Shown: piece after piece, positions 22,438 through 33,452 of the stretch | Position numbering within the stretch: the first letter of the stretch is position 1 | How the letters are laid out: each line of letters starts with the position of its first letter | Assembly (NCBI GenBank): GCA_025403435.1 | Contig: JAJQZP010000438.1 | Location: forward strand, 62,001 to 126,000 | Length of the DNA stretch: 64,000 nucleotides | From: Artocarpus heterophyllus | Lineage: Eukaryota > Streptophyta > Magnoliopsida > Rosales > Moraceae | Direction: 5' to 3' | Translations under genes and position numbers: made by a program | Notes under the pieces: model-generated | Databases searched by the model: none | What the model was told of the DNA's origin: nothing | The model's input: only the letters and a program-made list of their open reading frames with translations

Positions 22438-24606
22438 ATTTTGTCCCCTCCCATCCTCAACCCAAAATGCCCACCCCTTCTTACAGGCCATAAGCCCAAC
22501 AGCTAGCCTTCACTTTGGCCCTAGGGGAGAAGGGCGATAAAAAACAATAGAGTAAACCCTAACAGAGGCTTCGTTGGAGAAAGAAGTTAAAATCAATCAC
22601 TCAACCACCATTGTTTGAACGGAGAGAGAAGTTAAAATCAGTCACTCAACCACCTATGTTTGAATGGAAAGAATTATTGGAATTTTTTATTTTTATTTTT
22701 TAAAGTTTAAGTTTATTTTTTTCGTTTACTTAAAAATAATTTGATCATTTATAAAATTAATTATTGACCAAAGTAACACATAAATTTGTGATTAAACCTA
22801 ATCTGAATATATAAATTCGATAAGGTCAAAAATTGAATGTACAGATTTTAAATAAAGATAAAATAAACGGTATAAAAAGGTAAATTTTAAGTTATCTTGT
22901 TATTTATTTGTTTTCTTTTTTTATATAAGAACATTTTTTAATTGTAAATAGGCAAGTTTCCTTTTTAATTTTTAATTTTCAAAATAATATATTTTTTAAA
23001 AATCTGCTATATCTCTCTTCCTCCTTTTTATTTTTAGTTTTCTATTACTATTTAAAACAATTTAGAGTATAAATGTGTTAGTCTCATCCTATGTAACAAG
23101 ATAGAATTTTTATTAACCAAAATAGAATGTTTACTTTTCATATTATTCTGGTGTACATGCTATTTTTTAAAATTCATAAGCCATTGATACTTATTTTCTT
23201 GCTATTTTAAGTGAATCTACAAGTTTATAAAAATCTTATTTTTGCATATATATAAAAAATTAAATAATTTTTTTAATATTTTAATTGAATCAATGTATTC
23301 TAAATTTTTTTATGTTTCATACGCCTCTGCGGCATCATTCTTGAACTATTAAATTGCAAAAATAAAATAATATAAAATCCCTTTCTAGATAATTTCGTCC
23401 ACGTCCTTAACGGGATAACACGTGTAGCATTATTTATGAGATTTTCAAATTGAAAGAAAAAAAGGTAAACAGAAGGACTTAATTATCAACATCAATAATT
23501 ACTTGGGAAAATAAATTGAAAAAAATTTAAAAAATTTTGAAAATTAAAACCTCTCTTTTTACTTCTACATAACCTCTACTAAAGTAACTGTACACTAAAT
23601 TGCTCAGCAAACTTTTATTTTTTGTATGGCACATGTTATGCAGGCTAAAATTACAACTTAAGACTAGTTTGGTTCGAGTATTTAATAAAGTATTAAAATG
23701 AAGATTTAAATTTTTATAAGAGAAAAGACTATAATAAAATAATTCAAACTGTAATTTAAGTATCGAAATAAATAAGCTATTAAAGAGTTTTTGTTATTAT
23801 TTTATAGATTTAGGGGACGACTTTTATGTTTTAAAAATCGAAGGACACGTTACAGGAGCTGTTGATGGACAATTTTTAAGAATTAATCCTAAAAGTCAAA
23901 TCCAAGTAAAGGACAAATAGACCTGGCACTTGACTTGGAACGACAAGGAATTAGGGATTTGACAGTAAAAAATGGCAACTAATTTATTACCCCTTCAAGA
24001 CTCTCTGTAACTTTCACTTTGCTTGACGATACATATATATTAGTCAAGTGTTGTCTTGATCTTGACTTCTTAATTAGTTGCAATTTCAACATACAATACT
24101 GATTGAATCAAGCATTTAATTAAGTTACCACGAAGCGTATAGCAAACTCTAAATGAGATTTCTGCCAATAAATACAAAATTAAGTTACACATGCATATAT
24201 ATGTACGTTTAGTACGTCAAACCTCACGCTAATTCATTTTAGCGCACAATGTTGCAGCTAAAATATTGGAACATTCCTGGTTAGCTGTAAGTTATTTCAT
24301 GTCAAGACTAATACATGTTTCTCGAATCTTTCAAACGTTTAAGAAGGCTCTCGCTTCAATAAGAGTAGTATTTCTTTTTCTGTGCCACATAATTTTCATA
24401 TTTCTAATCATCAATGTTTTTTTCTTCATCAATCTTGCAGTATTAGTAGGAAGGTAGGGTTATAACTTCGGCAATTCTCTAGTGGGCACTGAAAAAAATA
24501 CTAATCAATAGGTATATGTCTTTTAAAAGTGATTTTGACTAGATCTAATAGTTTTAAAACGTACACAACTAGAGAAGGTTCCTAGCGAAAAGTATCTTAT
24601 CAGATA
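22438..24606. other. Intergenic, then 5' flank of the ankyrin pseudogene at 24607
   Basis: Up to about 23380 this is AT-rich DNA without recognisable genes; a 50-bp segment near 22575-22665 (GAAGTTAAAATCA) is repeated. From 23380 on it is the duplicated upstream region shared with gene C (32030 onwards). Confidence 0.5.
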
Positions 24607-25201
24607 ATGGACTAGAGGCCGAGGAAGGTTGCTAATGAAGGAGGCATCAATTTATTGTATGCATTAATTGGCGAGTGCACAAAAGTTCATGAAGGCTTTG
24701 ATGAGTTATCATTTGTTGATAACCCATTACACATAGCTGCTTCTCTAGGGCAAATACATTTCGCCATGGAGATTGTTAGACTAAAGCTATCATTTGCTAG
24801 GAACATAAACCAAGACAGGTTTAGCCCTTTGCACCGGGCTCTGCAGCGTCGAGAAACCCGGATGGTTTTCCGGCTCATAGACATCGATGGAGACCTCGTT
24901 TGAGTACTGGGAAAGGAGGGCACGACTCCCTTGCACCATGTAGCTAAGGAAGGAAATTTGAAAGTCTTGCCTGTCTTATTATCAGCTTGTCCAAAATCCT
25001 TTGAAAATGTGACTATTCGCAATGAGCCAGACGCTGCATGTCGCATTAAAACACGACAAACTTGAAGCCTTTGAGATCCTTCTTAGATGGCTTACGGCTG
25101 TCTGCTATGAGGAATATCAGTTTGAGAGAAGGATTTTGAACTGGAGAGATGAGGATAGCAACACTGTCCTGCATATTGCAACATCAAGAAATCAGCCCCG
25201 G
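24607..25201 (+). pseudogene. Ankyrin exon 1 pseudogene, paralogue of gene C
   Basis: Aligns along its length with gene C exon 1 (33453-34046). Lesions: the third codon AAG became TAG (24613-24615). CGA became TGA after residues DGDLV (24901-24903). A one-base insertion sits near 25026-25035 (GAGACGGCGCTG against GAGCCAGACGCTG). The donor CGG/GTAAGT is intact, but no second exon follows before the next promoter copy at about 26020. It cannot make a full ankyrin protein. Confidence 0.88.
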
Positions 25202-25347
25202 GTAAGTCTCATGTCCTTGGAAGTTGGAATAGTAAGCTTTTCTTGTTATAAGTACTAATCAGATCTTGAATTTTTGGCTTCTAGACTATAAGTTCTCCTA
25301 GAATTTTTTTTAATAGTAAGCACATGCTTATACTTATTTTTTTGGAA

Positions 25348-25625
25348 GATTTTGATGAAAGGGTCAAAAAAAATTTCTAATTAGGTAAATGGTCTCTTTT
25401 TTTTTAAACCAAAAAATACGTTTTTCTATGCAGGTAAACTGTCTCAGTTTTTTTTAAAAAAAATAAGAAAAATGACTGTAGCAGGATAAGGAACCTCAAT
25501 AGGATGAAAAAAAAAATTGAAACCGTATTGATGTTTAAAAAGCCTTTTTTTAATACCAAAAACTGTCAAAAAAAAGGACCATTTACGAAAAAAAATTTTG
25601 CCAGAAGGCCATTTTTAAAATTCCC
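25348..25625. mobile_element. Small insertion with inverted ends (MITE-like)
   Basis: Present in this duplicate but absent from the matching place in gene C intron 1 (about 34190). The ends carry inverted similarity around AAATGGTC (left) and GACCATTT (right) with long A and T runs. The exact ends are not resolved. Confidence 0.4.
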
Positions 25626-26019
25626 TCTCTTTTTTTCTACTACCTCTAAGTAAAAGCATATAAGTAAAAGCATAAGGAATCCCAAACCGGCCTAATTAGA
25701 ATATCCAGACCCTAAGATTATGGTATAGGAGTCTTATATTTGGGGAAACATATTTATTATATTATATAGTTAGCTTATTAATAGTTTTGAATTTATTAGT
25801 ATATATTAGTACCAAATAACTTATATAATTCTGTATCTTGTATTTACATAGAAAACATTCATAGTGCCCTTTATTAGTGAGTCTTTCTTTTTTTCTAGTC
25901 CATGGATATAAATATATTGTTGAACCACATTAAGCCTTTTATCCTCTCTTTTTTTTTTTATGTTTTTAATTTAATTATTGTTAGTCCAAACAGCAAAAGG
26001 AAATATAAATATCGGGTGC

Positions 26020-26275
26020 CATTCAACTTAACTTTTCAGTACACCAGTCCCCACACGTTTCTCTGCTTTTGAAAAGGATTCAGAGACGAAATACAAACGT
26101 GTTTTGACTTGGGCTTGATTCATCTCCACTTTTCAAAGGAAATGAAGAGGAAGAAGTCATGCATAATGCTTTCTTCTAGCATGAATGTCTACAAAATATA
26201 TATATGCAGTAATTTTCGTGTATTGAATTGTTGGTATTTAGTAATTAAAGTACTTGATTGTTCGACCCGTTCAAG
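26020..26275 (+). promoter_or_regulatory. Third copy of the ankyrin promoter module
   Basis: Shares CAGTACACCAGTCCCCACACG with the copy at about 31356, and the GTTTTGACTTGGGCTTGA core with copies 1 and 4. The final 45 bases before the ATG at 26276 match the gene A leader closely (TTGGTATTTAGTAATTAAAG). One TTGACT W-box-like motif is present. It drives, or drove, the broken exon at 26276. Confidence 0.55.
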
Positions 26276-26663
26276 ATGGAACAGAGATTGGAGGTCGCTG
26301 CCCGAGAAGAGAATATTGAAGCCTTGTATTCTCTCTTGAAGGAAGATGCATATCTTTTGGAGCGCATTGAGGCACCTTTCATTGATACTCCTTTGCATAT
26401 GGCTGCATGGGCAAGTCCATTTTGCCATGGAGATCATGAGACTTTCGCCAGAAAGTTGAACCAAAATGGGTATAGCCCTATTCATCTTGCTTCACAAAAT
26501 GAGCAAACAAATTTGGTACTTCTTCTCCTAGACATCGACAAAGGTCTAGTCAGTGTCTAATGAAGAGAGGGTAAAACTCCTTTGCATTTCGTGGCTTGGG
26601 GCGGTATGATTGATCTTCTGGTTGAGTTTCTATAGGTTTGGCCCAAATCCAATCAAGATTTGA
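26276..26663 (+). pseudogene. Ankyrin exon 1 pseudogene, cut by a copia element
   Basis: Starts with the same MEQRLEVAARE N-terminus as gene A. It has a 3-nt deletion and two further deletions of about 5 and 10 nt that together keep the frame. CAA then became TAA at 26558-26560, followed directly by TGA. Homology goes on (CCTTTGCATTTCGTGGCT) with another stop (TAG) until the copia LTR begins at 26664. The rest of the gene is not found on the other side of the insertion. Confidence 0.85.
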
Positions 26664-27146
26664 TGTTAGAGTATAGTGACCTGAATTTATTTTAGTCCAA
26701 CGTGAAAAGCTCGTGGTGCTACAAATTGTGGTGAGAAAAAAAGTGAGATTTTTCAAGAGATCCTGTGGGCTCGATCGCGTAGCACACCACTGATCTCGCT
26801 TTGGCCCTATCCCGTAGCACACCACTTATCTCGCTTTGACCCGATCCCGTAGCACATCACTGATCTTGCTGGGGGTGTGGGGGCGGAGCCTCCGCAATAC
26901 GGACTGTTGTTGTTAGGCCGTTTAGTTTATGTTTTTGGGCCCATAAGGTTTTGTCTATACTTATATATATGATGTATTATGTTAGGGTTTAAGATTAGCG
27001 AATTTTGAGCCTCCTTAGCGCCTCCATTATAATATTCACAAGTTTAGTGATTTTCTTCTCCTCTGCTTGTTGTTTTTCCCTTTTTGGGTTTCCACGTAAA
27101 TTCTCTACGTCTTTTTGTTCTTTGTTTCTATCACATTAATTTCACA
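26664..27146 (+). repeat. 5' LTR of the copia element with 35-bp repeats
   Basis: Begins TGTTAGAG and ends TTTCACA. Three direct repeats with a period of 35 bp start at 26776, 26811 and 26846 (CCCGTAGCACACCACT and TCTCGCTTTG motifs), as is typical of LTR U3 enhancers. ATATATATGATG lies near 26965 as a possible TATA region. The 3' LTR is absent, so the ends rest on the TG...CA rule and the primer site. Confidence 0.7.
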
Positions 27147-27151
27147 ATAAG

Positions 27152-27163
27152 TGGTATCAGGGC
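27152..27163 (+). other. Primer binding site of the copia element
   Basis: TGGTATCAGGGC lies five bases after the LTR end. It matches the initiator tRNA-Met primer site except for one base (A to G at position 10). Confidence 0.75.
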
Positions 27164-27181
27164 GAGGCTTTGATTTCGACG

Positions 27182-29086
27182 ATGGCAACAATGAAGTACG
27201 ACATTCCGCTTTTGGATTGCAACACCAGGTTTAGTCTTTGGCAGGTTAAGATGTGGGCTATGTTGGCGTAGATGGATTTGAAAGAAGCACTGTTAGGGTT
27301 TGAGAAGTTGCCCTCATCGTGGACAACAGAGGAGAAACAACGTAAGGATCAAAAGGCTTTAACCCAGATTCAACTTCATCTGTCGAATAGAATTTTGCAA
27401 GATGTTTTGAAGGAGAAGACCACCGTTGCGTTATGGTTGAAGTTGGAGCAATTGTGTATAACAAAAAGTCTCACCAGTAAGCTGCATCTGAAGCAGCTTT
27501 TGCATCTACACAAGATGACTGAAGGTGCGTCTCTTGAAGAACACTTAACCATTTTTAAGGAGATTGTCTCTAATTTAGAGGCCATGGACGTTAAGTACGA
27601 GGAAGAAGACTTAGGGTTAATCCTTCTGTGCTCACTGCTCTTATCATATGCAACGTTTAGAGATACAATTTTGTATGGTCAGGATACACTTACTTTGAAT
27701 GAAGTTTATGATGCCTTGCTATTTAAAGAAAAGATGAAGCAGCTTGTAACTAAACCTACGACTCAGGGAGAAGGCCTTGTTGTTCGTGGTAGGACTCAGG
27801 AGAGGAGTTCTGGTTCTGGTGCTAATATGAGGGGCAGATCAAAGTCTAGGCATAAGGACAAAATCTGTAACTACTGTAAGAAAAAAGGGCACATTAAGTC
27901 TGACTGTTATAAACTACAAAACAAGAATAAGAAAGCACTGATCAAAAGGGAAAGCAAACGGATAAAACTACTAAGGCTAGTGTTGTGAAAGAAGTTTCTG
28001 AAGCGGAGCTCCTAGTGATTTTTGATGGTGAAACCAAACCCTGTGAGGACTGGGTTCTTGACTCTGCATGTACGTTTCATATGTGTCATAACCGGGACTG
28101 ATTTTCAACATATGAAACAGTTTCTAAAGGCTCTGTTTTGATGGGTAATAACACTCTATGCAAGATTGCTGGTATTAGAACTGTTAGGATCAAGATGTAT
28201 GATGGAGTAGTAAGGACACTGGGTGAAGTGAGGCATGTCCCTGATCTGAAGAGGAATTTCCTTGAGTGCTCTAGATTCAAATGGTTACAAGTACTTCAGT
28301 GAAGGTGAAGTTTTAAAAGTCAGCAAAGGCGCTCTTGTTATGATGAAAGGGCTGAAGAAGACAGCTAGTTTGTATATTTTGAAGGGGACTACAATTATAG
28401 AAGATGCAGCTGTTACTACATCCATTATGTATGATAGTAATCTCACTAAGTTATGGCATATGCGACTGGGACATATGAGTGAGCTTGAGATGGCAGAGTT
28501 AAGTAAAAGAGGACTGCTTGATGGACAGTGCGTAGGTAAGATGGAGTTTTATGAGCACTGCGTGTTTGAAAAACAAAAGAGAGTCAGATTTGACAAAGGC
28601 ATTCACAGCACAAAAGATATTTTGGAGTATGTTCATTCTGACCTTTAAGACCATCTATTGTTCCTTCTCGAAGTAGAGCTGCTTACATGCTTACGATCAT
28701 TGATGACTTTTTCCAGAAAGGTATGGACATTCTTTTTGAAGCAAAAGAATGATGTTTTTGCTACGTTTAGATATTGGAAGACCGTGGTAGAAAAACAGGC
28801 CGGTAAGCTAGTTAAACGTCTCCGTACTGATAATGGCTTGGAGTTTGATTCAGATGAATTTAATGGCTTCTGTAAGTCAGAAGGAATTATGAGGGATTTA
28901 ACAATCTAACGTACTTCACAGCAAAATGGTATGGCAGAGCGAATGAATAGAACAGTGATGGAGAAGGTACGTTGCATTCACTCCAATGCTAGGCTACCTA
29001 AGTCGTTTTGGGCTGTAGCCGTTTCTACAGCTTGTTACTTGGTAAATCGCTCTCCTTCTATTGCTATTAACAAAAAGACTCCACAT
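27182..29086 (+). pseudogene. Copia gag-protease-integrase remnant
   Basis: ATG 27182 begins a Gag reading IPLLDCNTRFSLWQVKMWAML, broken after 29 codons by TAG at 27269-27271. Gag then continues open to 27988 and includes the zinc knuckle CNYCKKKGHIKSDC (about 27870-27910). A one-base shift near 27940 leads into protease, whose active site reads LDSACTFHMC instead of the usual D-S/T-G. It ends in a stop at 28098-28100. Integrase pieces follow in different frames: the HHCC zinc region (LWHMRLGHMSELEM), the DD-type core (RLRTDNGLEFDSDEF) and QQNGMAERMNRTVMEK. The order is as in copia. At least two stops and three frameshifts rule out function. Confidence 0.85.
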
Positions 29087-29788
29087 ATGTTAGAAAATCA
29101 ATTTCTTCATATTTTTAACGTTGTTTTTATCAAAAAATAATTTCATATACAATAAAGTTTTAGGTATTTTGAAAAACTTTATTAAATTCCATTCAAACAT
29201 ATCAAGCAGTAAAAAACCCATGCTCTTGATACCAAATGTTAGAAATTTACATATACAGAATTATGATTTCTATATATGCATAAGCTTGTATAAAATCATC
29301 TAAATGCAGAAATGTAGAGGAAATGAATCTAACCTCCAATTATTAATATTCAGAATAATGAATGAAGAGTTCCTCTACAAGAGTTCTTGAAGAAAATTTT
29401 GTGAAAGAAAAAAAAATCTTCTAAACCTTTTGCAATTTGGAGAGATAGCGTATTTTTAAACAAACTGTAAGGCTTAAAAACCTTCTAGATTTTACGTGAT
29501 ATTTATAGATACTCACCACCAAAGTATGTTACCATAGTTTACATATATTTTTTGGTTGACATTCTTTAGAAAATACATGTATAGTTGATCACTTAAATTT
29601 ATTTTCACTTATTTATTATCATTTAAAAATTAAATAGATAATAATAAATAAATTAAAATAACAAGAAGTATCTTAACTTCACAATATTAATTCTTAGAGA
29701 AAGGACACTCGAGAAACGAATAAAAGTGAAATATCCTTATAGCATAAGAGTTAAGAACATTGAAAGCTAGAAATTCAAATTACTATCA
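29087..29788 (-). mobile_element. Minus-strand LTR and primer-site remnant
   Basis: Read on the minus strand, TGGTATCAAGAGC (plus 29222-29234) is a copia-type primer site. It follows an LTR that would end at 29237 with TAACA, and 29237-29788 would be that LTR. A TATA-like TCTATAAATATC lies on the minus strand near 29500. To the left, 29087-29221 would be the leader remnant. No coding part is left, and I found no target duplication, so the outer limits are tentative. Confidence 0.5.
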
Positions 29789-29887
29789 TGCATAGTTGAT
29801 AATGGCCTTTGACTTGAAGAAGCTCTGTTTGTGCTGTCATTTAGACGGAACTCACTATTCTTTCGAAGGCGTCGTTCACTATATCGG

Positions 29888-30103
29888 CGTAGATCACCAT
29901 CCCCTGTTTGCCGCCGCAGATCGCCATCCCCTGTTTGTAACTACAGATCGCCATCATATATTCGCCGCCGCCGATCGCCATCACCAGCTCCCCGTCGCGA
30001 ATCGCCATCACCTATTCACCGCCACCGATCACCGTAACCTGTTCACCACCACAGATCATCATCACCTGTTCACCGCCACCGATCACTATCTCCTGTACGC
30101 AGT
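29888..30103 (+). repeat. 27-bp repeat array encoding RSPSP units (gene fragment)
   Basis: Eight consecutive 27-bp units read as nine-residue repeats such as RRSPSPVCR, RRSPSPAPR and HRSSSPVHR in one frame. A stop (TAA) lies in unit 6, and another follows the last unit. The frame is open upstream to about 29831, but without an ATG. This is the make-up of the arginine/serine domain of splicing proteins of the SRRM1/PWI type. It looks like a captured or processed fragment of such a gene, now decayed, in transposon-rich DNA. A working gene is not supported. Confidence 0.6.
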
Positions 30104-31329
30104 CAAAGATAACCCCCTCCTTCACACAGTCGAATGTCCCCCTCACGTTTGCGTCGTCGCGGTCACCATTGCCTGTGCACCGGATCTATAGTGACAGATC
30201 AATGCAGAGAAGAAGAGGTAGAGAAGAGAAGTGTGATGACAACCACAGATGAGATAAAGTTAGGGCGAAGAGAGAGAGCGTTAAGGAAGGTCTAAAGGGG
30301 GGGGGGGGGGGGGGGGGAAATGAGAGAGAAGAAACAGAGAGTGAGATAGTTTTTGAGTTCCTTATTTAGTTTTTAACTAGGATGGAAAAGTAAATTAATA
30401 AATTAAATTAAAAAAAAATAAACTTTTAGGAACAGTTTAAAAAGTGTAAAAGAGGAGAGTATTGTTAACAAAGGAAAAAGAGTATGATACTGTTTTTCAA
30501 GATAAAATATCATAAACAGCGAAGAAATCCTGACTTTGAGAAATTCTAATATCGTAAAAAATAACAAGATACTGTTTTGTAGGGTGATTCTAAGCGCGGT
30601 AAGATTGATCGGAAAGGAAGGGATGGTAAAATTTCCTATGCAACTTCAACATTTTTTCCAGTTTCTGATTTGATGATTATTTAATTACTGATTGTTTGGG
30701 GTTTTAATATTGGACAAATAATAGGTTTTTTTTTTTTTTTCTTTTTATATGTTGTTTCCTTGTCCACGTTAGTAAAATACTAACGCATGATAGTTTATGT
30801 TTGTACATAATTTATTTATTTTTTGACATACTGGATATTTTATTTTTACAATTAGATTTTTAAAATCTTATGTGTTTTTGGTTTTCGCATTAACATGTAC
30901 CACTGTCACTGGAATTTTTGCTTCAAGAAAATTGGGTAACAAAATCTAGAATTTACTCAAACAAGAGTGAAAACGTTGGAAAAGCAACATGATATGATGC
31001 TATCGAGAAAATAATAAAGATTTCATGTTGAAAATTAATAGCATGTTTGGTGCATCGATTCATACTTATCCGTTCAAATTTTACATAATATAAAGCTCTT
31101 TATAATTACAATGTAAAATAAAAGACAACTATAATATAAGTACTTGAACTCATTTTTTCAATCCAAACCAGTGTGACAAACATGCCGTATTCCAGACGCG
31201 GTTTGGATAAAGGACATAAAAACTGTGTGGACTTAGATAGCTCCTATCTTTCTTATTTTCCTCCCTTTTTTCCCTATGGAAGACTTTGGAACTAACATAT
31301 TTAAGTGGAAATAGTAGAAAAAAGTTGCA
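30104..31329. other. Intergenic; poly-G tract
   Basis: Contains a run of 21 G at 30297-30317 inside a purine-rich stretch, then AT-rich DNA with a poly-T run at 30727-30740. No gene or clear element was recognised. Confidence 0.5.
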
Positions 31330-31600
31330 TTATTGAGTATTATTCAACTACGCTTTTCAGTACTCCAGTCCCCACACGCTTTTCTGCATTTATAAGAGAC
31401 AAACACGAAAAATAACCGTGTGTAGACTTGGGCTTGACTTATATATATCCGCAGTAATTTTCTTCAACGTCTACATGGAAGTTTCCTTCTTGGGCAAAGG
31501 CAATGAAGAGGCAGCATTTAATATGTATCAGAATGATGCTCAATTCAAGCACGCACGTCTATAAGAATACAAGCACAAATCATACATCAATGTTTTGTAA
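31330..31600 (+). promoter_or_regulatory. Fourth, orphan copy of the ankyrin promoter module
   Basis: CAGTACTCCAGTCCCCACACG, GACTTGGGCTTGACTT (one TTGACT) and TCTATAAGAATACAAGCACAAAT match the promoters at 420-686 and 26020-26275, including the TATA-like part. No ankyrin exon follows; the next one is gene C at 33453, which has a different upstream region. It marks a lost gene copy. Confidence 0.55.
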
Positions 31601-33452
31601 TATTAATTTAAGTTAACATTTATTAAAAAAAACGCTTTTATACTCTAATTAATTGACAACCAAAATGAAAATTATACATCAATTTCTGTCAAAAATCAAA
31701 ACACTATCAATGAGGTAATTTGTTTTAAATTTGTATGTTTAGAGCAAGACTTGCAAAATTAAAAATTTAAGGGCAAATTACAAATATGCGGTAAGTTTAG
31801 TGACCCTAAAACAAAGTGTTGTAATATAATTTAGTTCAGTCAAGAAGTCACTGTAATATAATTAGTAAGCTATTATCAGTAACTTAACATGTGTCAAAAA
31901 CTGAGGCTCCAACTATCTATTTTAATAAGCTTAATATGAAAAAATTCCCCCTCAATTATGAATCGTGCCTTAGTTTACTCTGGCAATTTAAAATATTGTA
32001 AATATACTTTAAACTATTAAATTGTAAAAATAAAATAAAATCTCTTCCTATATATAATTTCGTCCAAATTTTTTGAGCTTTCGTTGCACGGCTCGACTAT
32101 TGATTGAGACGAGTATTTGCACAAGCGTCATGACCAAATACTTATTAGTCTATTTATATATTTGTGCTTTTACACTGTGAATTGTGACGACCAGGAACGT
32201 TCGTTTGGAATGGAAAGAAGAAGAGTGGACAGAAAGACCTAATTGACATTTAACACCAATAATTACTGTAGAAAATAAATTGAAAAAATAAAAATTTTGA
32301 AAATTAATAACCACTTGTTTCTCTGGATAACTTCTAGGGGATTTCATAAATGTTATTTTTAAGATTTATTTTTTAAAAATGTCATGTATGTTTATGTGTG
32401 ATATATGTGATATGAATGATAATATGGCATAAATTTTTTTAAATGTAACATAAATAAATAAAAATTTTAAAATTGTGACAAAACATGCAATTTTCTCTAA
32501 CTTCTACTAAAGTAATTATAAACAAACTTGTTCAACAAACTTTCATTTTTATGTGACCATGTTTTTCAGCTAAAATGATAACATAAAAAGTTTTTGTTAT
32601 TATTATTGGGAGAACAATAATGGTAACAAAGTCGTGGGATTGGCTGTTATAAAAGCTATAGTTGAGAGAGAATTTTTTGGAATTAATCTTAAAAGTCAAA
32701 TCCAATTAAAGGACAAATAGACTTGATGGCACTTGACTTGGAACGGCGAGGTATTGGGAATTTGATTGTCAGAAATGACAACTAATTTATTACCCCTTCA
32801 AGACGTTGTAATTCTCACTTTTGCCTGACGACATATATATTAGTCAAGTCTTGCCTTGATCTTGCCTTAGTAGTTGCAAATTCAACATACTACACTGACT
32901 GAATCTAGTTATTAATTAAGTTACCACGAACCATATAGGAATTGTAAATGAGATTTCTGCCATCACATACATATTTAAGTTGCACATATGTGTGAGTATA
33001 TATATATATATATATGCGTATGTATGTATGTATAGTACACTTCAAACTTCATGCTAATTCATTTTAGTACTCAACGTTGCAGGTAAAATAGTGGAATTTC
33101 CTGCTTAGCGGTAAGTTATTTCATGTCATGACTAATACAAGTTTCTCGTATCTTTCACACGTTTAAGAAGGGCTGTTATTTTAATACGAGTATTTTTTTT
33201 TTTCTGTGCCACATAATTTTCATATCTCTAATCATCAATATTCTTATCTTGATCAATCTTGCAGTTTTACTAGGACGAAGGCAAGGTTATCACTTTGGCA
33301 ATTTCTCTAGTGGGCGATGAAAAAAATACCAGGCGGGTATTCCTCTTTTAACCTTAAAATTTGCAGGAAAAAAGTGATTTTGACTAGATCTAACAGTTTC
33401 AAAACGTTCATCACTAGAGGAGGTTCCCACAGAAGAAGTGTACCACCATAGA
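31601..33452. other. Intergenic and 5' region of gene C
   Basis: AT-rich to about 32030, then the region shared with 23380-24606. A (TA)n run is at about 32998-33015. The last few hundred bases before 33453 contain possible 5' leader sequence of gene C, including splice-like CTTGCAG sites near 33263. No protein gene is seen. Confidence 0.5.

Larger units (their letters stand above)
23380..25993. repeat. Segmental duplication of the gene C 5' region (first copy)
   Basis: About 2.6 kb of upstream DNA, ankyrin exon 1 and the beginning of intron 1 match 32030-34575 in the same orientation, with small indels. Anchors include TAATTTCGTCC, CTTGACTTGGAACG, TTATTACCCCTTCAAGAC, the exon and the CATTGTTGAACCAC stretch. 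The copy here decayed to a pseudogene while the downstream one stayed open. Confidence 0.75.
26664..29086 (+). mobile_element. Truncated Ty1/copia retrotransposon
   Basis: A 5' LTR, primer site, and gag-protease-integrase remnant. The element ends abruptly within integrase, where other repeat DNA begins at 29087. Reverse transcriptase, RNase H and the 3' LTR are missing. Protein order (protease, integrase) is that of copia. It carries several stops and shifts, so it is old and inactive. It landed in the ankyrin pseudogene 26276-26663. Confidence 0.85.

Noticed and set aside
27272..27988. A 238-codon frame as a host gene
   Set aside because: It is copia Gag with a zinc knuckle, preceded in frame by a stop-interrupted Gag start, and it lies directly after an LTR and primer site.
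29831..30037. The arginine/serine-repeat frame as a working SR protein gene
   Set aside because: It has no ATG, a stop within the array and no flanking exons.
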